In this document: positions 18,161 to 28,125 of the stretch, in pieces
How positions within the stretch are numbered: the first letter of the stretch is position 1
Layout of the letters: every line of letters starts with the position of its first letter
Source of the DNA: Bradyrhizobium sp. AZCC 2176
GTDB lineage: Bacteria > Pseudomonadota > Alphaproteobacteria > Rhizobiales > Xanthobacteraceae
Length of the DNA stretch: 64,000 nt
Assembly: GCF_036924645.1 (NCBI RefSeq)
Contig: NZ_JAZHRX010000001.1
Span: 5,049,501-5,113,500 of the forward strand
Direction: 5' to 3'
Program-made: the position numbers and the translations under genes
Notes under the pieces: model-generated
The model's input: the letters and a program-made list of their open reading frames with translations, nothing else
What the model was told of the DNA's origin: nothing
Databases searched by the model: none

Positions 18161-19080
18161 GCATCTCCACCACAAGCACGGCACCGGTACCGCCGGGCCT
18201 CGTCATTGCGCCGCAACTGCCGGACCTGCTGCTGCCGGTAGCGATCCGGCGCGGGTTGTTCGGCTTCCTGCGCAATCATCCGACGGTTGTGATCGGCGGC
18301 GCCTTGCTGCTCGGCCTCGTCCTGGTCGGGATCTTCGCGCCCTGGCTCGGAACCGTCGACCCGACCGCGCTCGCGCCCGCCAAGCGTACGCGGTTGCCGT
18401 CTGCGGATTTTTGGTTCGGCACCGATCTGCTGGGCCGCGACATCTATTCGCGCGTGCTCTACGGGGCACGGGTCTCGCTCACCGTTGGCTTGTCGGTCGC
18501 GATACTGGCCTCGCTCGCCGGTCTTGCCATCGGCCTCGTCTCGGGTTTCGTGCGATGGGCGGACGGCATCCTGATGCGGTTCATGGACGGGCTGATGTCG
18601 ATCCCGCCGATCCTGCTCGCCGTCGCGCTGATGGCACTGACACGCGCGAGCGTTGGCAACGTCATCCTGGCCATCACGATTGCCGAAGTCCCGCGCGTCT
18701 CGCGGCTGGTGCGCAGTGTCGTGCTGTCGCTGCGCGAGCAGCCCTATGTGGACGCTGCCACGGCCTCCGGCACGCGAACGCCGATGGTCATCCTGCGCCA
18801 CATCCTGCCCAACACGCTGGCGCCGATGCTGGTCCAGGCAACCTATATCTGCGCCAGCGCCATGATCGTGGAGTCGATCCTCTCCTTCATCGGCGCCGGC
18901 ACGCCGCCCACCATTCCGTCCTGGGGCAACATCATGGCCGAGGGCAGGGCGCTGTGGCAGGTCAAGCCCTACATCGTGTTTTTTCCCGCCGCGTTTCTGT
19001 CCGTCACCGTGCTCGCCGTCAACCTGCTCGGCGACGGCCTGCGCGATGCGCTCGATCCGCGAATGGCCAAGAGTCTCTGA
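18157..19080 (+). CDS. Peptide-type ABC transporter permease, DppC family
   Basis: A 307-residue permease of the DppC class with the N-terminal OppC segment, the G-T-D-L-L-G-R-D motif near residue 88, and an EAA loop (V-D-A-A-T-A-S-G). The most economical start is the TTG at 18157, whose TTGA overlaps the DppB stop codon. The frame stays open far upstream, but that part is antisense-like noise over DppB. TTG starts are rare, so a slightly later start is possible. Six transmembrane helices are expected. Confidence 0.9.
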   Translation: MSISTTSTAPVPPGLVIAPQLPDLLLPVAIRRGLFGFLRNHPTVVIGGALLLGLVLVGIFAPWLGTVDPTALAPAKRTRLPSADFWFGTDLLGRDIYSRVLYGARVSLTVGLSVAILASLAGLAIGLVSGFVRWADGILMRFMDGLMSIPPILLAVALMALTRASVGNVILAITIAEVPRVSRLVRSVVLSLREQPYVDAATASGTRTPMVILRHILPNTLAPMLVQATYICASAMIVESILSFIGAGTPPTIPSWGNIMAEGRALWQVKPYIVFFPAAFLSVTVLAVNLLGDGLRDALDPRMAKSL

Positions 19081-19084
19081 TCCG

Positions 19085-20070
19085 ATGGCGTTGCTCGAAG
19101 TCGAAAATCTGCAGACTCATTTCCGTACCCCCGAGGGCATTAACCGGGCCGTTGACGGCGTGTCCTTTCATGTCGACGAAGGCGAGACGCTGGCCATCGT
19201 CGGCGAATCCGGCTGCGGCAAATCGGTCACCTCGATGTCGCTGATGCGGCTGATCGCCGAGCCCCCGGGCAGGATCGCGGGTTCTATCCGCTTCCAGGGC
19301 AAGGATCTGCTGCAACTCTCCGAACGCGAGATGCGCGCTATTCGCGGCAACGACATTTCGATGATCTTCCAGGAGCCGATGACCAGCCTCAATCCAGTGC
19401 TGACCGTCGGTCGACAGATCGGCGAGACGCTGCGGATGCACCAGGGGCTCGACAAGCGGGCTGCCGAGGCGCGCGCCATCGACATGCTGACACTGGTCGG
19501 AATCCCGGAGCCGGCGCGGCGCGTACGCGAATATCCGCATCAGCTCTCCGGCGGTATGCGGCAGCGCGTGATGATCGCCATGGCGCTCGCCTGCAATCCA
19601 AAGCTCCTGATCGCCGACGAGCCGACCACGGCGTTGGATGTCACCATCCAGGCGCAGATCCTGCAGTTGATGCTGGACCTCAAGCGCCGTGTCGGCGCTG
19701 CGATCGTGCTGATCACCCATGATCTGGGCGTAGTCGCCGAAATCGCCGAGCGCGTTATGGTCATGTATGCCGGCCGCAAGGTTGAAGAGGCGCCGGTGGC
19801 CGAGCTGTTCCGCTCGCCCCGTCACCCCTATACGCAGGGCCTGCTCGGTGCGGTGCCCAAGCTCGGCTCTTCGCTCACTGGCGCAGCCCGGCGCCTTGCC
19901 GAGATCCCCGGCCAGGTACCCAGCCTCAAGGGGCGGATCGAGGGTTGCGTCTTCGCCGGACGTTGTTCGCTGGCGACCGATCTCTGCCGGCAGGCCGCCC
20001 CAGGTCTCGAAGAGAAGGGACCCCGCCACATCGCCGCCTGCCATTACGCGCGCAAGGAGGCTGCCGCGGC

Positions 20071-20074
<4 letters not shown>
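19085..20074 (+). CDS. Peptide-type ABC transporter ATP-binding protein, DppD family
   Basis: A 329-residue ATPase with Walker A G-E-S-G-C-G-K-S near residue 40, signature L-S-G-G-M-R-Q-R, Walker B L-L-I-A-D-E-P-T and the C-terminal oligopeptide extension, including a cysteine-containing C-V-F-A-G-R-C segment that in relatives binds an iron-sulfur cluster. It starts 4 bases after the DppC stop and overlaps the DppF start by ATGA. It energises transport as a heterodimer with the next gene product. Confidence 0.94.
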
Positions 20075-21069
<995 letters not shown>

Positions 21070-21093
21070 TTTCGTGCTGCGACGCCCGCCAAC

Positions 21094-21723
21094 CTACTTC
21101 GTGCCATAGGCACGGTCGCCGGCGTCGCCGAGACCCGGCACGATGAAGGCGTTGCCATCCAGCCCCTGGTCGATCGCCGCGAGCCAGATCGGAACGTCCG
21201 GGTGAATGCCGCGCATGCGCTCAACGCCTTCCGGCGCGCCGATCAGGCAGACCAGTCGAATGTCGTTCGCGCCACGCTCTTTCAGCCGGTCGACCGCGGC
21301 GACGGCGGAGTTCGCCGTTGCCAGCACCGGTGAAATCACGATCACCAGCCGCTCGTGCAGATCGCTCGGCGCCTTGAAGAAATATTCGACCGCCGTGAAG
21401 GTTTCCGGTTCGCGGTAAAGGCCGATATGCGCGATCCGCGCGGTCGGCACCAGATCGAGCATGCCTTCTGCAAAGGTCACGCCGGCACGCAGCACCGGTG
21501 CGAATACCAGCTTCTTGCCCGCGATCTGCGGCGACTTCATCTGCGCCAGCGGCGTTTCAATTTCGACATCGGCCAGCGGCAGATCGCGGGTGACCTCGTA
21601 ACAAAGCAGCGTCCCGATCTCCTTGAGGAGTTCGCGAAACGACTTGGTTGATATGTCTTTCTTCCGCAGCAACGTCAGCTTGTGCTGCACCAGCGGGTGA
21701 TTAACGATCGTAACGCCGTCCAT
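21094..21723 (-). CDS. upp: Uracil phosphoribosyltransferase-like protein of a uracil-catabolism operon
   Basis: A 209-residue protein that aligns along its whole length with [13 protein letters not shown] near the start, and I-D-Q-G-L-D-G and V-P-G-L-G-D-A-G-D at the end, the uracil-binding region. The PRPP loop, normally D-P-M-L-A-T-G-G-S, reads S-P-V-L-A-T-A-N-S (131-139), losing the conserved Asp and both glycines. GAGGT precedes the ATG by about 8 bases. It is the last gene of a leftward operon with GTP-cyclohydrolase-II-like and DUF1688 genes, matching the URC cluster, where UPRT (URC6) acts in uracil breakdown rather than salvage. The altered loop may change activity. Confidence 0.9.
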   Translation of the reverse strand: MDGVTIVNHPLVQHKLTLLRKKDISTKSFRELLKEIGTLLCYEVTRDLPLADVEIETPLAQMKSPQIAGKKLVFAPVLRAGVTFAEGMLDLVPTARIAHIGLYREPETFTAVEYFFKAPSDLHERLVIVISPVLATANSAVAAVDRLKERGANDIRLVCLIGAPEGVERMRGIHPDVPIWLAAIDQGLDGNAFIVPGLGDAGDRAYGTK

Positions 21724-21739
21724 GTCTCTGACCTCGGAT

Positions 21740-23002
21740 CTAGAAAACCGTGCCGTCGCTGATGACTTTCACCGGAGGCGACGCGTCGGCGCGGCGTTCG
21801 CGTGCCAGCCGTCGGCCCGCAGCCCAGGTGCCGCCCTCGAGAATCTTCGCCAGCGGCATTGACGTCGCATCGCGTCCTAGCCGTTGCCGCAGACCGTCAG
21901 CGACGCGGTCGAGCAGCGCCACCGTCAGCGCACGCCATTCCACGACAAGTGGTGACGATATCTCGTGTTCTCGTTGCGCCGCTTCTGCATCGCGAAATGC
22001 GAGCACGCCGGTATCGACGAACAGCCCGCCGTTGCGATATTCCGCAAGGCCGGTGAGGCCATCGATATCGGTCACGCTGATGCCGGACGTCTGTAGCGGT
22101 TCGATCAGAGAATAGGCCAGCCATTGCGAGAGCTTGTGCAGCGGTACCAGGCCGCTGGTGGCATCAGCGGTCGTCAACGCCGGATGCTGCCAGCAATCGC
22201 CGAGCGCGATGCCCCCCAGCGTCAGTCGCGAGGGCCAGATCGGCCCGAGTTGCTGCAACAGTTCAGTTAAAATCGTTGGGGCAGGCAGTTGTCCACCTTC
22301 TGCCAGCATCGCAAGCCGGTCGAACAGCCCGCCGGGCCGCGGCGTATCGCGGCTGCCGAATATTTCCGGTTCTGAGGCCACCAGCCGGCCCAGGCGGCGC
22401 AACAGGTCGGCGCGGCCGTCCATCCCCACGAGCGGATTGACGTCCGAGACCTGCATGCCACGCTCGAGGTCGGCAACGCTGAAACTTGCGAGCACGCCAG
22501 CGTCGACCCGCAGGGGCTCAAGGGGGCTAGCCGAGAATGCGCCGCCTGCGAACATGGCAAGGCTGGCTAGCCCCAAGCCTTCCGAACGACCGATGGCTGA
22601 TCCGGTTTGTGGATCGCGGTAGCGCCACGATGGACCGGCGCCGGCATCGAGGAAGACGCTCACAATGGCCAGATCGAATTCGGCCCGGGCGCGAGCCGCC
22701 CGATCGGGCCAGCCGGTCTGGTCGGCGGTGGCAGTCCAACGATCGTTCCCATTCGTAACGAAGTGTCGCCAGCGGGAATGAAACGGCACGTCGAACGAAG
22801 GATAGGCCTTGCGCGTCGTTTCCAGCACCAGATCGATTGCGCTGTCCATGCGATCGACGTCGATGCGGAAGTTCGGAAGTCTGTCGTCAAGCCCGATTGC
22901 TAGCATGCGATGCGCGCGCTCACGGACTGCCTTCGCGCTCAACAACGTCAAAGCGGCTGACGTCTCTGGGTTTGCAAGGGACAAGGCCGCCGCCTCTCTC
23001 AA
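21740..23002 (-). CDS. DUF1688 family protein, URC4-type uracil catabolism protein
   Basis: A 420-residue cytoplasmic protein recognised as DUF1688, the family of yeast URC4 and fungal urg3. No catalytic motif is established to my knowledge; conserved-looking blocks include S-R-W-R-H-F near residue 80 and L-G-D-C-W-Q-H-P near 265. URC4 is required for uracil use as a nitrogen source in yeasts that have the URC pathway. The start appears to be the TTG at 23002, which overlaps the upstream gene's TGA as TTGA; a later start cannot be excluded. Its place between a GTP-cyclohydrolase-II-like gene and upp reproduces the known URC clustering and supports the call. Confidence 0.85.
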   Translation of the reverse strand: MREAAALSLANPETSAALTLLSAKAVRERAHRMLAIGLDDRLPNFRIDVDRMDSAIDLVLETTRKAYPSFDVPFHSRWRHFVTNGNDRWTATADQTGWPDRAARARAEFDLAIVSVFLDAGAGPSWRYRDPQTGSAIGRSEGLGLASLAMFAGGAFSASPLEPLRVDAGVLASFSVADLERGMQVSDVNPLVGMDGRADLLRRLGRLVASEPEIFGSRDTPRPGGLFDRLAMLAEGGQLPAPTILTELLQQLGPIWPSRLTLGGIALGDCWQHPALTTADATSGLVPLHKLSQWLAYSLIEPLQTSGISVTDIDGLTGLAEYRNGGLFVDTGVLAFRDAEAAQREHEISSPLVVEWRALTVALLDRVADGLRQRLGRDATSMPLAKILEGGTWAAGRRLARERRADASPPVKVISDGTVF

Positions 23003-24249
23003 TATTTTTCGAGCGGACGGCCGACCGGATTGTCCAGGTCTTGCAGCGGCTCGGGCGTGTAGTAACCCGCGGCCTTCTTCGCCGCGATTTCCACATGCGC
23101 GTCAGCCGGCACGAGATCATCGGGAATCGGTATGCGCTCGACGATTTCGATACCCTGACCGGTCAGTGCATCATGCTTCATGTCACTCATCGAAACGAAG
23201 CGGTCGATCCGCCTCAGGCCGAGCCAATGCACTACGTCCGGCATCAGTTGCTGGAATCGGGCGTCCTGCACGCCGGCAACGCATTCGGTGCGTTCGAAAT
23301 ACTGGGCCGCGGCATCGCCGCCCTCCTGGCGCTTGCGGGCGTTATAGACGAGAAATTTTGTCACTTCGCCCAGCGCGCGGCCCTCCTTGCGATTGTAGAT
23401 GATGATGCCGAGCCCGCCGCTTTGGCCCGCGCTCGCGCATTCTTCGATACCGTGAATCAGGTAGGGACGGCAGGTGCAGATATCAGAACCAAACACGTCG
23501 GAGCCGTTGCATTCGTCATGCACGCGGCAGGTTATCTTGGTGGAGTGGTCCGGCAGTTTGGTAACGTCGCCGAACAGATAGGCTGTCGTGCCGCCGATCG
23601 GCGGCAGAAAGACGTGCAGATCGGGCCGGGTCACCAGTTCCGGAAACATGCCTGCGGTCTGCTCGAACAGTTGCCGGCGCAGGTTTTTCTCGGTGGTGGC
23701 GAAGCGCTCCGCGAGGCCAGGCAGGTACCAGACCGGGTCGATCGCAATCTTGACCACGGAGACGCTGCCATTCTTGTGCACGACCTCGCCATCCTGCTTG
23801 AGCCGTCCGGCCTCGATCGCTGCCTGCAGTTCGGGTAGATCGAGGCGGGCGCGTGTGATGGCAATACTCGGGCGGATGTCGATGCCCTCGGCGATCTCGC
23901 TCGCAAAGGTTTCCGCAGCGAGATGTCCCCATGGGTCGAGTGAGACGATCCGCTGCGGCTCGGTCCATTGCGGAAACGGCCCGATGGTTTCAGCAGGATG
24001 GGTATTGGTGAGATCCGGACGTCGGATCGGGTCGAGGGCGCCGGACGAGACGGCAAGCGCGCGATACACTGAGTAGGAGCCGCCATGGGTGCCGATCACG
24101 TTGCGGTCCTGCGGGCGAGAGACTGTGCCGATCACCGGTCCGCGTTCGCGCGCGCTGGCTGCGCCCCAGGCGATCGGGAATTTAAGCTTGGCACCCGGTG
24201 CCGGGTGCGACGTAATGCGAATATGATCAATCCGATTGGAACGAGTCAT
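22999..24249 (-). CDS. GTP cyclohydrolase II-like protein, URC1-type uracil catabolism enzyme
   Basis: A 416-residue protein whose C-terminal half is GTP cyclohydrolase II. The zinc ligands are C247, C258 and C260 (C-x10-C-x-C), followed by N-R-K-E-G-R and the D329-A-R331 pair that corresponds to the catalytic Asp and nucleophilic Arg. About 220 residues precede this domain, an extension absent from the roughly 200-residue riboflavin enzyme RibA. The C-T-C-R-P replaces the usual C-D-C-G of RibA. Together with the DUF1688 and upp neighbours this points to URC1, which acts in uracil degradation, not riboflavin synthesis. ATG 24249 has AGGG 9 bases upstream; GTG 24255 is an alternative. Confidence 0.88.
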   Translation of the reverse strand: MTRSNRIDHIRITSHPAPGAKLKFPIAWGAASARERGPVIGTVSRPQDRNVIGTHGGSYSVYRALAVSSGALDPIRRPDLTNTHPAETIGPFPQWTEPQRIVSLDPWGHLAAETFASEIAEGIDIRPSIAITRARLDLPELQAAIEAGRLKQDGEVVHKNGSVSVVKIAIDPVWYLPGLAERFATTEKNLRRQLFEQTAGMFPELVTRPDLHVFLPPIGGTTAYLFGDVTKLPDHSTKITCRVHDECNGSDVFGSDICTCRPYLIHGIEECASAGQSGGLGIIIYNRKEGRALGEVTKFLVYNARKRQEGGDAAAQYFERTECVAGVQDARFQQLMPDVVHWLGLRRIDRFVSMSDMKHDALTGQGIEIVERIPIPDDLVPADAHVEIAAKKAAGYYTPEPLQDLDNPVGRPLEKY

Positions 24250-24303
24250 CGCCACGAACCCTGAAACGGCGACGGCCCGCCTAAACAGACGGGCCTGGTC
24301 ACC

Positions 24304-24336
24304 AATAATAAAAGCTCAGCAGCGGTTGCGGCTGAG
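24304..24336 (-). terminator. Terminator-like hairpin in the leader of the uracil-catabolism operon
   Basis: On the minus strand, CTCAGCCGC, loop AACC and GCTGCTGAG form a 9-bp stem with one mismatch, followed by CTTTTATTATT. It lies about 50 bases before the GTP-cyclohydrolase-like start, with no gene upstream on that strand for it to terminate. It is therefore a candidate attenuator. A second hairpin (GGCCCG / CGGGCC, 24274-24295) lies between it and the start codon. Confidence 0.45.
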
Positions 24337-24341
24337 ACAGT

Positions 24342-24369
24342 AGTATAATCAGATTTTGACTGAATACAA
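24342..24369 (-). promoter_or_regulatory. Possible sigma-70 type promoter for the uracil-catabolism operon
   Basis: Reading the minus strand, TTGTAT (24369-24364), a 16-base spacer and TATACT (24347-24342) resemble a housekeeping promoter just upstream of the terminator-like hairpin. The -35 match is partial. The rest of the 24370-24769 gap holds nothing I can annotate. Confidence 0.3.
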
Positions 24370-24769
24370 CGGCGATTTAAACTAGGCGGCCGGTGGCCAC
24401 GTCCGTCGTTAACCCTTCCAGCCCGGAGGGCTGCGCGGCCGGTTCTGGCGCCCGCGGGTCATCGCTGAAAACGAGATCGAAAGGCGGGACCATTCGTCGT
24501 GCGCTTGAAGCGCGCGGTCGAGTACGGATTGTGCGGGCCGCACTATCGCTCGTTGCTTCATTGTGCGAGCGATCGTCGCCGCGTCAATACTGGCGGTCGC
24601 GGAAACGCAGGACTGACGTGCGTCTCGCGGACTGTCTCCGGAATTGACTTCGCGTGAACCAAAACTTTAACTGCTGACTTCGATCGAGCCCGACAGGACT
24701 CCGAGCTCCGCAGACTGCTTCATTTCCATGCAAGCCTCGCCTTAAATGGAAGCATCCAGAAAGTTATCC

Positions 24770-25702
24770 ATGCGCGTCATCAATGTTGCCGCCGCCCAGT
24801 TGGGCCCGATCCAGAAAGCCGACAGTCGCGAAGCCGTCGTCAGGCGCATGATCGCGCTGATGGATGAAGCCAAGGCGAAAGGCGCCGATTTGATCGTCTA
24901 TCCGGAGCTCGCACTCACCACGTTCTTTCCGCGCTGGTACATGGAGGATCAGGCCAAGGTCGACAAATGGTTCGAACGCGAGATGCCGAATGCGGCGACA
25001 AGGCCATTGTTTGAGCGGGCCGCCCACCACAAGATCGCAATGAATTTTGGCTATGCCGAACTGACGCCGGATGGGCATCATTTCAACACCTGCATCCTCA
25101 CCGACAAATCGGCGAAAATTGTCGGCAAGTACCGCAAGGTTCATCTGCCCGGTCATTCGGAGTTCGACACGAAACGGGCGTTCCAGCATCTGGAGAAGCG
25201 CTACTTCGAGCCAGGCGATCTCGGTTTCAACGTCTGGCGTGCGCTCGGTGGCATCTTCGGCATGGCGGTCTGCAACGACCGGCGTTGGCCGGAGACCTAT
25301 CGCGTGATGGGCCTGCAGGGCGTCGAGATGGTGCTGATCGGCTACAACACTCCCTCGGTCAATGCCGAGAAGAGCGAGGAGGGGCCAGAGAAGCGGCTGT
25401 TCCACAACCGGCTCTCCGCGCAAGCCGGCGCTTACCAGAACTCGACCTGGGTCGTATGCGTTGCGAAGGCCGGCGTCGAGGATGGCCACCCGTTGATCGG
25501 CGGCAGCCTGATCGTCGATCCGGACGGCGAGATTGTCATCGAGGCCAAGACCGAGGAGGACGAACTGCTGGTCCACCCCTGCGACCTTGACGCCACCATC
25601 TTCGGTAAGAACACGATCTTCAATTTCGCGCTTCACCGCCGCATCGAGCATTACGGCCTGATCACCAGCCGCACCGGCGCGGTGGCGCCTCCGGAGAATT
25701 AG
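24770..25702 (+). CDS. N-carbamoyl-D-amino-acid hydrolase (D-carbamoylase), nitrilase superfamily
   Basis: A 310-residue nitrilase-fold amidase resembling Agrobacterium D-carbamoylase along its length. The catalytic triad is visible: E46 in Y-P-E-L-A-L-T-T-F-F-P-R-W, K123 in Y-R-K-V-H-L-P-G-H, and C168 in A-V-C-N-D-R-R-W-P. The family hydrolyses N-carbamoyl-D-amino acids to the D-amino acid, CO2 and ammonia in the cytoplasm. The start is uncertain: ATG 24770 gives the usual N-terminus, ATG 24746 adds eight residues, and neither has a good ribosome-binding site. It is near a hydantoin-type racemase and hydantoinase, forming the classic three-enzyme hydantoin set. Confidence 0.92.
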   Translation: MRVINVAAAQLGPIQKADSREAVVRRMIALMDEAKAKGADLIVYPELALTTFFPRWYMEDQAKVDKWFEREMPNAATRPLFERAAHHKIAMNFGYAELTPDGHHFNTCILTDKSAKIVGKYRKVHLPGHSEFDTKRAFQHLEKRYFEPGDLGFNVWRALGGIFGMAVCNDRRWPETYRVMGLQGVEMVLIGYNTPSVNAEKSEEGPEKRLFHNRLSAQAGAYQNSTWVVCVAKAGVEDGHPLIGGSLIVDPDGEIVIEAKTEEDELLVHPCDLDATIFGKNTIFNFALHRRIEHYGLITSRTGAVAPPEN

Positions 25703-25713
25703 ATGTCCGGTAT

Positions 25714-25736
25714 CTCCTTGCTCGCCCGCAACGGAG
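25714..25736. terminator. Hairpin between convergent genes, possible bidirectional terminator
   Basis: CTCCTTGC (25714-25721), loop TCGCCC and GCAA-C-GGAG (25728-25736) form an eight-pair stem with one bulge between convergent D-carbamoylase and racemase genes. No U-tract follows. Confidence 0.3.
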
Positions 25737-25758
25737 CGGCCCAACCATCCGACCAAAG

Positions 25759-26421
25759 TCAGTGAAGGGAGAACTGCACCGTGCCCAGCGCCATGGTCAC
25801 CGCCGCCTGGGTCGGATCGATCACGGGAATCCCCAGCGCCTGCTCCAGCGGAAGGCGGTGACGCGCCATGCCGGCACAGCCCATCACGATGGCGCCGGAT
25901 CCGTCTTCATCCTTGAGCGCGCGCCCGACCTCGATCATCTTTGCGAGCGTTCCTTCGCCCGATGCCGTCTCCGCCACGCTCATGTTGAGCGGCCGCTCCC
26001 TGGTCAGGCGATCCATCAGGCCCATCTGCCTGAGATAACGAACATGGCGGCGAATCGAGCGCTGCGCGATCGCAATGACCCCGAAGGTTTCTGCGCGCGC
26101 GAGCGCCGTCAGCACGCCGCATTCGGCGATGCCGAACACGGGCCGGTCGGTGGCTTCGCGGCAGACATGCAGGCCCGGATCGCTGTAGCAGGCAATGACG
26201 AAGGCAGCCGAATGGTTGTCGCCTTCGACGAGGCGGCGCAGCGGCATCGCCACACCATCGACGTCGGCCTGGCTCTCGATCCCGTAGGGGCCTTCGGTCA
26301 GCGTTTCGCAGACGATCTCCGGTCCGCTTTCAAAGTCGAGCGGCTTCAAGGCCTGCTCCAGCCCCTGTGTTACGAGCTGGTTGGAATTGGGATTGATGAC
26401 GAGAATGCGCGGCCGGGACAT
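25759..26421 (-). CDS. Asp/Glu/hydantoin racemase family protein
   Basis: A 220-residue protein of the aspartate/glutamate/hydantoin racemase superfamily. It begins with I-L-V-I-N-P-N-S-N, typical of hydantoin racemases, and has the two catalytic cysteines in A-C-Y-S-D (near residue 78) and M-G-C-A-G-M (near residue 181). Hydantoin racemase interconverts D- and L-5-substituted hydantoins so that a stereospecific hydantoinase can consume both. It is transcribed divergently from the hydantoinase gene and convergently to D-carbamoylase. Related members act on allantoin or aspartate, so the hydantoin role is inferred from the neighbours. Confidence 0.87.
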   Translation of the reverse strand: MSRPRILVINPNSNQLVTQGLEQALKPLDFESGPEIVCETLTEGPYGIESQADVDGVAMPLRRLVEGDNHSAAFVIACYSDPGLHVCREATDRPVFGIAECGVLTALARAETFGVIAIAQRSIRRHVRYLRQMGLMDRLTRERPLNMSVAETASGEGTLAKMIEVGRALKDEDGSGAIVMGCAGMARHRLPLEQALGIPVIDPTQAAVTMALGTVQFSLH

Positions 26422-26495
26422 GGTATTTTCCTGCGGGATAACGCGTCGGTCGATACTGCGAGACCGATGTGCAACATGACGACATTGGAAGCAAT

Positions 26496-26522
26496 GACCA
26501 TGCCATCCAGTAATGCATGGTC
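26496..26522. promoter_or_regulatory. Perfect dyad upstream of the hydantoinase promoter, possible activator site
   Basis: GACCATGC (26496-26503), an 11-base spacer and GCATGGTC (26515-26522) form a perfect 8-bp inverted repeat. It is centred about 50 bases upstream of the GG of a sigma-54-like promoter and could be an enhancer-binding-protein or repressor site. It does not match the NtrC consensus I know. Confidence 0.35.
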
Positions 26523-26555
26523 CACTGTCTGCTGCGAAAGCGCAAGGGAGTGTAA

Positions 26556-26571
26556 CGGCACGATCTGTGCT
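26556..26571 (+). promoter_or_regulatory. Candidate sigma-54 (-24/-12) promoter of the hydantoinase operon
   Basis: CGGCACG-ATCT-GTGCT keeps the invariant GG-N10-GC (26557-26570) and matches TGGCACG-N4-TTGCW at 10 of 12 positions. The predicted start lies near 26582, giving a leader of about 45 bases to the hydantoinase ATG. Confidence 0.5.
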
Positions 26572-26627
26572 TTTGTCCGATCAATTCAGGACTTAGGATT
26601 CAGGACTCAATAGTTGGGGAGTTTGTC

Positions 26628-28097
26628 ATGACCGAGCCCGCCTACGACCTTCTCATTCGCGGCGGACGTGTCGCGACCGTGAGCGACGTGTTCGAGGCTG
26701 ATGTCGCCGTTTCCGGTGAGACGATCGCAGCCATCGGCCGCGGGCTGCCGGGCGCGCGGCGGGAGATCGACGCGCGGGGCAAGCTGGTGCTGCCCGGCGG
26801 TGTCGACAGCCACGCCCATATCGAGCAGCTATCGGCTGCAGGCATAGTGAACGCCGATACGTTCGAGAGTGCGACCGTCTCGGCAGCCTTCGGCGGCACC
26901 ACCACCGTGATTCCGTTTGCGGCCCAGCACGTCGGCATGAAACTGCCGCAGGTGCTGGAGGAGTATCATGCGCTCGCGAAAAAGGGCGCCGTGATCGACT
27001 ATGCCTTTCACATGATTGTAGCCGATCCGACCAGGGAGACACTGGAGGAAGATCTGCCGGCGTTAATCAAGCAGGGTCACGGCTCGATCAAGATCTTCAT
27101 GACCTATGATCGCCTGAAAATCGACGACGAACCACTGCTCGACATTCTGCTTGCCGCTCGCAATGGCGGCGCGATGCTCTGCGCCCACGCCGAGAACCAC
27201 GGCATCATATCCTGGATGGTGAAGCGGCTGCTGGCGCGGGGCTATACCGGTCCAAAATATCACGCCATCAGCCATGCCCGCGTCTCGGAGGCCGAAGCCT
27301 TCAACCGGTTGATTGGCATGGCGGCGCTGATCGATCAGCCGATCATGATCTTTCACGTATCGACGGCGGAGGGCGCCAAGGTGATCCGCGATGCGCGCGG
27401 GCAGGGGCTGAAAGTGTTCGCGGAAACCTGCCCGCAATATCTCTTTCTCACCGCCGACGATCTCGACAAGCCCGGCGTGGAAGGCGCCAAATGGATGTGC
27501 AGCCCGCCGCCGCGCCGCGCCGCCGACCAGGAAGCGCTGTGGCAGGCGCTTGCGCTCGGCGATCTCCAGACCGTTTCATCCGATCACGCGCCGTACCGGT
27601 TCGACGAAACGGGAAAGCTGCGCGCCGGCCCCAATCCCGATTTCAAGCAAGTGGCGAACGGTCTGCCTGGCCTCGAAGTCCGCTTGCCGCTGCTGTTCGA
27701 CGCCATGGTTTCGAAGGACCGATTGGGCCTCGAAAAATTCGTCGAACTGACCGCGACCGCACCGGCAAAGATCTACAATCTGCATCCGCGCAAGGGCTCG
27801 ATCGCGGTTGGCGCCGATGCCGATATCGCGATCTGGGACCCGGCGCGCGAGGTCACGCTGAGCGACGCGATGATGCATGATCTGGCGGGCTATACGCCCT
27901 TCGCCGGCCGCAAGCTGCGCGGCTGGCCGGTCACGGTGCTGTCGCGCGGGCGCGTCATCGTGGCGGACGGAAAACGTTCGGTCGAACCAGGCTCGGGCCG
28001 CTTCCTGCCGCGCGCGGGAGGCGAGGCGGCGAAACCGACCGGGCGCCTGATGCCGGACATGGACCCCGAGCAGAATTTCGGCGCGACCCTGCTGTGA
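26628..28097 (+). CDS. Dihydropyrimidinase / D-hydantoinase (cyclic amidohydrolase)
   Basis: A 489-residue amidohydrolase with the complete binuclear metal site: H62 and H64 (D-S-H-A-H), K155 (G-S-I-K-I-F-M-T-Y) as carboxylated lysine, H187, H243 (F-H-V-S-T) and D319 (S-S-D-H-A-P-Y). The enzyme opens dihydropyrimidines or 5-substituted hydantoins to N-carbamoyl amino acids. Length and motifs match D-hydantoinases. D-carbamoylase and a racemase lie next door, and no dihydropyrimidine dehydrogenase is present. I therefore favour hydantoin or ureido-compound use over the reductive pyrimidine pathway. It is followed by the epimerase-SDR-flavoprotein genes, probably in the same transcript. Confidence 0.93.
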   Translation: MTEPAYDLLIRGGRVATVSDVFEADVAVSGETIAAIGRGLPGARREIDARGKLVLPGGVDSHAHIEQLSAAGIVNADTFESATVSAAFGGTTTVIPFAAQHVGMKLPQVLEEYHALAKKGAVIDYAFHMIVADPTRETLEEDLPALIKQGHGSIKIFMTYDRLKIDDEPLLDILLAARNGGAMLCAHAENHGIISWMVKRLLARGYTGPKYHAISHARVSEAEAFNRLIGMAALIDQPIMIFHVSTAEGAKVIRDARGQGLKVFAETCPQYLFLTADDLDKPGVEGAKWMCSPPPRRAADQEALWQALALGDLQTVSSDHAPYRFDETGKLRAGPNPDFKQVANGLPGLEVRLPLLFDAMVSKDRLGLEKFVELTATAPAKIYNLHPRKGSIAVGADADIAIWDPAREVTLSDAMMHDLAGYTPFAGRKLRGWPVTVLSRGRVIVADGKRSVEPGSGRFLPRAGGEAAKPTGRLMPDMDPEQNFGATLL

Positions 28098-28125
28098 TTC
28101 ATTTGCCGCAATGTCGGATCGAGCG

